From RAM1 sp943372585 (lineage in GTDB: Bacteria; Pseudomonadota; Gammaproteobacteria; Burkholderiales; Burkholderiaceae_C): a DNA stretch of 9,848 nt. Below, piece by piece: positions 6,841-9,848 of this stretch. The DNA lies in the NCBI GenBank assembly GCA_943372585.1, contig CALRZF020000118.1, positions 1 through 9,848 of the forward strand, in the 5' to 3' direction. Made by a program: the position numbers and the translations under genes. Position 1 is the stretch's first letter, and the number at the start of each line of letters is the position of its first letter. Under the pieces are notes generated by a model, which had not been told where the DNA came from, made no database searches, and was given only the letters and a program-made list of their open reading frames with translations.

Positions 6841-7905
6841 TCAGAACGAGTGGCGAATGCCCAGGTCAAAGCCTGACGACGACTGGTTGATGGCGGTGAC
6901 GGCACCGTTCAATGCCGCCGATGCGCCGCCGCTGTTGCGAACGCGCGCATAGTGCCCATACAGCGCCGTGCGCTTGGACAGGTTGTGCACATAACCCAGA
7001 GAGATCTTTTTCGACTCGGGGTTGCCGGCGGCCGTGGTTTCGTAGCTGGACCATTGCGCCTTGATCTCTCCCACACCCACGCGGTAAATGCCGCCGACCT
7101 GAAGGCCCCGGCCGGTCAGCCCCGCGACCGTGCCCACGCGATCGCGGAAGTACGCCCCCATCAGCGTGAAGCTGCCGAAGTCGTACCGGCCGCCCACGTT
7201 GCTGGCGGTGATATCGCCCGTGGTGGCTGTGCGCGCGTAGCGGGTGCGCGCATGCGCCATGTTGACGTTCAGCGGGCCGTTGCGCCAGCCCAGGCGCATA
7301 CCGCTGCCCGTACCGTCGTCTTCGGTCGCGGCGCCGTTCTGGTTGTTTTCGCCCATGTAGTGCTGAAGCTCGCCGTACACGCCGCCCAGGTTGGGCGGCA
7401 GGAAGTACATGATCGAGTTGGACACGCGATTGAGCACCGAGCCGGGGTTGCCTGCGGCCGTCTGCGACGCACCGACGCCGTTGTTGGAGAACGGGTCCAG
7501 CTCGAACCGGTTGTAGAACTGCACCGAATAGTCGCGGCCCAGGCGCAGCTCGCCGAAGCTGCCCGTCAGGCTGACCGTGGAGCGCCGCCCGAACGTCAGC
7601 CCCCCGCCGCCGTTCGCGCCCGCGTTCTGGTTGTTGGTGTTGGTCGTGCCGCCGGAGCCGTTGTCCGACGAGAAGCCGCTTTCAAGCCAGAAGCCGGCGG
7701 ACATGCCGCCGCCCAGGTCCTCAACGCCGCGCAGCGCAAAGCGCGACGATGAACTCGCGCCCGAGCCGAGCTGGGTGCGGTCCGACACGCTGCCCGAGCC
7801 GCTTTGAAACGCTGCGTCGACATTGCCGGTCAGCGTGACGGATGATTGGGCCAGTGCCATACTCGACGCAGCGAGCAGCACGGATGTCATTGCGATATTC
7901 TTCAT
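6841..7905 (-). CDS. Outer-membrane porin, Gram-negative trimeric type (Omp32-like)
   Basis: The product is a 354-residue porin expected to form trimeric 16-strand beta barrels for passive diffusion of small, often anionic, solutes. A signal peptide (MKNIAMTSVLLAASSMALA) is cleaved before QSS. The mature chain opens SSVTLTGNVDAAF, as in betaproteobacterial porins. Alternating strands follow (SSSRFALRGVEDLGGGMSAG, FGELRLGRDY), then the constriction-loop motif ELDPFSNNGVGA (about 135-146). Later come VSNSIMYFLPPNLGGVYGEL, LSKRTALYGHYARVRN, and a C-terminus FDLGIRHSF with the terminal Phe recognised by the BAM machinery. The start at 7905 is chosen because GAGGT lies 5 bases upstream and gives a proper signal peptide; an in-frame GTG at 7932 would add nine residues ahead of it. 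A Gly/Asn/Ser-rich segment at 82-102 (DNGSGG...NNQNAGANGGGG) is probably a surface loop. Substrate preference cannot be read. Confidence 0.93.
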   Translation of the reverse strand: MKNIAMTSVLLAASSMALAQSSVTLTGNVDAAFQSGSGSVSDRTQLGSGASSSSRFALRGVEDLGGGMSAGFWLESGFSSDNGSGGTTNTNNQNAGANGGGGLTFGRRSTVSLTGSFGELRLGRDYSVQFYNRFELDPFSNNGVGASQTAAGNPGSVLNRVSNSIMYFLPPNLGGVYGELQHYMGENNQNGAATEDDGTGSGMRLGWRNGPLNVNMAHARTRYARTATTGDITASNVGGRYDFGSFTLMGAYFRDRVGTVAGLTGRGLQVGGIYRVGVGEIKAQWSSYETTAAGNPESKKISLGYVHNLSKRTALYGHYARVRNSGGASAALNGAVTAINQSSSGFDLGIRHSF

Positions 7906-8129
7906 GTGATACCTCAGTGGGTTGCCCGGCACACCGCGGCCCGGCCGGGTGATCCGGCCGCTCCTGGCGCTCGGTGCGGGCTTTTTGCGAACAACAGAGT
8001 CCCCTCCCGGCCTCGCAGCAGCGCTGGCGGGATATGAGAACGAACAGGGTGGGTGTGCTTGGGGTGGGGGCTGCGTCTAGGCCATCGCGCTCCTTTCGCT
8101 GAAGCTCATCTCAGTACACGGGGCCGGGT
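7906..8129 (-). other. Non-coding gap upstream of the porin (leader region)
   Basis: This 224-base gap between the Bug gene and the porin should hold the porin promoter and 5' leader. I find no convincing -35/-10 pair on the minus strand. It contains the porin ribosome site (GAGGT, 7915-7911), a strong hairpin (7942-7960), and a good Shine-Dalgarno followed by ATG GCC TAG (8085-8077). No RNA family, insertion sequence or further gene is recognisable. The porin frame stays open back to the TAG at 8079-8077 but has no ATG there. Confidence 0.6.
7942..7960 (-). promoter_or_regulatory. Stem-loop in the porin 5' leader
   Basis: CGGCCGG (7942-7948) and CCGGCCG (7954-7960) form a perfect 7-bp all-GC inverted repeat with a 5-base loop. 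On the porin transcript it would sit about 37 bases before the start codon and upstream of the ribosome site. No T-run follows on either strand, so it is not a standard terminator. It could stabilise the mRNA or be a control element; the function is inferred only from position. Confidence 0.5.
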
Positions 8130-9134
8130 TCAGCGAACGTGGTTGGCTGCGCCCGAAACACGTACCACTTCCTTCCAGCGCTGAACCTCCGCCCTGATGA
8201 ATCCCGCGAGCTGCTCGCGCGGCAGGTCCATGGGTGTGAGGCCCAGGTCGTTCAGGCGTTTGCGCACGTCCGGCATCTTCATCACGGTCTCGGTCATCTC
8301 GGTCAGGCGCTGCACGATGGGCGCGGGCGTTTTGGCCGGTGCAACGATCAGGATCCAGCCCTGGAGATCAAACCGCTCCAGGCCCTGCTCCTTGAGCGTC
8401 GGCACATGGGGCAGCAACGGGATCCGGGCCGCCGATGTCACGGCAATCGGCTTGATCTCGCCACGCATGAGCAGTCCGTGCACGGGTGGAATGTTTTCGG
8501 TCACGAAGTCCAGCTGCCCGCCCATCAGGTCCATGGTGGACGACGCGCCACCGCGGTAGGGAATGTGCTCGGCCACGATGCCGGTCTGGTGCAGCAGCTG
8601 CGAGATGACCAGGTGCGAGGTGGTGCCGTTGCCGGCGGTGCCGTAGTGCAGCCGTGCGCCGGGGCGCTTGGCGTAAGCCAGGAACTCGCGGAAGTTGCTC
8701 ACAGGCAGGTCCTTGCGCACGACCAGCACTTGCGGCGCCCAGGCAATTGCGCCGACCGCAACGAAGTCTTTTTCGGCGTCGTAGGGGAACGCATCGGGCC
8801 GCAACGAGCGCGCAATCGCCAGCGGGCCGGTCGAGCCCATGGCAATCGTGTAGCCGTCCGGCGCGGCCTTGGCCGCCACGTCGGTGCCGATCGCGCCGCC
8901 CGCGCCCACGCGGTTTTCCACCACGACGGGCTGGCCCAGCTGCACGGCCAGCTTTTCACCGACGATGCGCATGGCCACGTCAGAGGCGTTGCCGGCCGGG
9001 AACGGCACCATGATCTTCACGGGGCGTTCGGGCCATGCACCGCTTGCCTGTGTTTTTGCGGGTGCCTGTGCGTGCGCGTGCATGGCCGGCAGTGCCGCCA
9101 ACAGCAGGGAAAGAATGCAGGAGAGTCGTTTCAT
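8130..9134 (-). CDS. Bug/TctC-family periplasmic substrate-binding protein
   Basis: The 334-residue product belongs to the tripartite tricarboxylate transporter receptor (TctC/Bug) family. These are periplasmic proteins that bind organic acids or similar small molecules and are highly expanded in Burkholderiales. A signal peptide (MKRLSCILSLLLAALPAMHA) is cleaved near residue 22. Family motifs appear in order: WPERPVKIMVPFPAG (34-48), VVENRVGAGGAIG (71-83), AAPDGYTIAMG (90-100), LHYGTAGNGTTSHL (162-175), IPYRGGASS (191-199), GGQLDF (205-210), PTLKEQG (245-251), LQGW (257-260) and LNDLGLTPMD (294-303). The common PAGG turn reads PAGN (Asn49) here. AAGGA lies 7 bases before the ATG, and the start is 15 bases after the stop of the RraA-like gene, so the two are co-transcribed. 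No membrane permease partner is visible. The ligand cannot be predicted. Confidence 0.94.
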   Translation of the reverse strand: MKRLSCILSLLLAALPAMHAHAQAPAKTQASGAWPERPVKIMVPFPAGNASDVAMRIVGEKLAVQLGQPVVVENRVGAGGAIGTDVAAKAAPDGYTIAMGSTGPLAIARSLRPDAFPYDAEKDFVAVGAIAWAPQVLVVRKDLPVSNFREFLAYAKRPGARLHYGTAGNGTTSHLVISQLLHQTGIVAEHIPYRGGASSTMDLMGGQLDFVTENIPPVHGLLMRGEIKPIAVTSAARIPLLPHVPTLKEQGLERFDLQGWILIVAPAKTPAPIVQRLTEMTETVMKMPDVRKRLNDLGLTPMDLPREQLAGFIRAEVQRWKEVVRVSGAANHVR

Positions 9135-9149
9135 GTCCGGGTCCTTCAG

Positions 9150-9821
9150 TTAAAGGGATGCGTCCCGCAGGACGATGTCGGTCGCACCGGACACATCGCC
9201 AAGCAATGCCCCGTGGTTCAACCGGTCGCGATTGGTGACGCCGCGAGCCACGCGTTCGAGCGCGGCATCAGCGACGCCTTCGATGTCACCCGGTGGCAGC
9301 ACCAGGATTCCGTTTTCGTCACACAGCACCAGGTCGCCGGGGTTCACCACGGCACCGCCGCAGCTGACCGGGCCATTGAGCATGCCGCCCAGCCCCTGGA
9401 TGCGTGTGGTGACGGGCGAGATGCCCCGGCACCAGACCGGAAAGTCCAGCGCGGCAATCTCATGCGGGTCGGTGCACATGCCGTCCACGATGGCCCCCGA
9501 TGCACCGGCGGCGTGCGCGGCGCGGGTGACGCCGCCACCCCAGCAGGCATGCCGCTGGTCGCCGAGCCGGTCGATCACCACGATATGGCCGGGCTTGAGC
9601 AGGCCCAGTGCGTGATGCAGCAGCGTGGAGTCCTGCGCCGGCAGCGCAAGCGTCACGGCCGTACCGATCACGCGCCGCACCGCACCCAGCGGGCGGATGC
9701 CGGGGTCCATGAACCCCCAGTGGCGGAAATGGCCGACGGTGGCGGTGTCCACCGCAGCGTAGCGGTCCAGCAGCGCCTGGGGCAGTGGCGCGGGCATGTC
9801 GGCGATCACGAACTTTCTCAT
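9150..9821 (-). CDS. RraA-like / HMG-CHA aldolase-superfamily protein
   Basis: The 223-residue protein shows the RraA-like fold signature. Members of this family are either class II aldolases/decarboxylases acting on 4-hydroxy-4-methyl-2-oxoglutarate, 4-carboxy-4-hydroxy-2-oxoadipate or oxaloacetate, or RraA-type RNase E regulators; older annotations call them dimethylmenaquinone methyltransferase. Visible features are KPGHIVVID (76-84), GGGVTRAAHAAGASGAIVDG (95-114), FPVWCRG (127-133), and the CGGAVVNPGDLVLCDENGIL segment (154-173) with PGD at 161-163. The aldolase motif G-X20-R-D-X2-E is present as Gly96, Thr117, Asp118 and Glu121. The metal-binding Asp is kept but the catalytic Arg is replaced by Thr, so standard pyruvate aldolase chemistry is uncertain. 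The start has AAGGTG 7 bases upstream. The frame upstream of ATG 9821 is open to the window edge, so a longer start is not excluded. It pairs with the Bug gene downstream, suggesting a carboxylate catabolic operon. Confidence 0.88.
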   Translation of the reverse strand: MRKFVIADMPAPLPQALLDRYAAVDTATVGHFRHWGFMDPGIRPLGAVRRVIGTAVTLALPAQDSTLLHHALGLLKPGHIVVIDRLGDQRHACWGGGVTRAAHAAGASGAIVDGMCTDPHEIAALDFPVWCRGISPVTTRIQGLGGMLNGPVSCGGAVVNPGDLVLCDENGILVLPPGDIEGVADAALERVARGVTNRDRLNHGALLGDVSGATDIVLRDASL

Positions 9822-9848
9822 CGCAGCACCTTGTGCGATGCCAGCGGA
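9818..9848 (-). CDS. Possible 3' end of an upstream minus-strand gene
   Basis: Reading in from the window edge on the minus strand, one frame gives PLASHKVLR and then TGA at 9820-9818. That stop overlaps the RraA-like start by four bases (ATGA), a common arrangement in tightly packed operons. Only nine codons are visible, so the product cannot be named and the frame may be chance. Confidence 0.3.
   Translation of the reverse strand, partial: PLASHKVLR

Noticed and set aside
5772..6905. 377-codon minus-strand ORF opposite flgL
   Set aside because: Antisense shadow of flgL. It crosses the porin terminator and the porin 3' end, is rich in His, Arg and Ala, and has no recognisable domain.
6952..7752. 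266-codon plus-strand ORF opposite the porin
   Set aside because: Antisense to a porin with a clear signal peptide and C-terminal Phe; the composition is a reverse-strand artefact.
7906..7932. Longer porin start at GTG 7932
   Set aside because: It would put nine residues (MPGNPLRYH) before a perfect signal peptide, whereas ATG 7905 has a well-placed GAGGT.
7961..7990. Plus-strand terminator ending in TTTTT at 7982-7986
   Set aside because: The GC-rich sequence before the T-run does not form a convincing stem directly next to it, and no plus-strand gene ends nearby.

Overview
This window is GC-rich DNA with two blocks. It looks like a betaproteobacterium, probably a Burkholderiales member near Comamonadaceae. 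That placement is inferred from three things: the flgF-G-H-I-J-K-L order, a trimeric-porin-type gene with a DPF..NNGVG loop motif and terminal Phe, and a Bug-family binding protein next to an RraA-like gene. No rRNA or other phylogenetic marker is present.

Block 1 (1-6779, plus strand) is the distal part of a flagellar rod/ring/hook-junction operon. In order it holds the 3' end of flgF (proximal rod), flgG (distal rod), flgH (L-ring lipoprotein), flgI (P-ring), flgJ (rod cap plus peptidoglycan hydrolase), flgK and flgL (first and second hook-filament junction proteins). Stops and starts overlap or nearly touch from flgG to flgK (ATGA or TGATG overlaps, then a 3-base gap). This indicates one transcript with translational coupling. 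Only flgL is preceded by a slightly larger gap (44 bases) with its own good ribosome binding site. The order follows assembly: rod, rings, rod cap, then junction. FlgK (633 aa) and FlgL (399 aa) are clearly longer than the enterobacterial proteins because of inserted surface beta domains that share a GDSF-x-V-x-P ending.

Block 2 (6841-9848, minus strand) faces block 1. In transcription order it holds a possible 3' tail of an upstream gene at the window edge, an RraA-like/HMG-aldolase-superfamily gene, a Bug (TctC-type) periplasmic binding protein 15 bases downstream, a 224-base gap, and an outer-membrane porin. The porin is followed by an intrinsic terminator that lies between the two convergent blocks. 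The aldolase-like and Bug genes look like one operon, perhaps for uptake and breakdown of a carboxylate. The substrate cannot be read from the sequence, and no TctA/TctB-type permease lies in the window.

There is no RNA gene, insertion sequence, CRISPR array or prophage sign. Most of the window is ordinary conserved housekeeping. The points worth a second look are residue-level: a missing catalytic Arg in the aldolase-like protein, the loss of the FlgI disulfide partner, and the repeated module shared by FlgK and FlgL. A few short non-coding structures around the porin are also noted.
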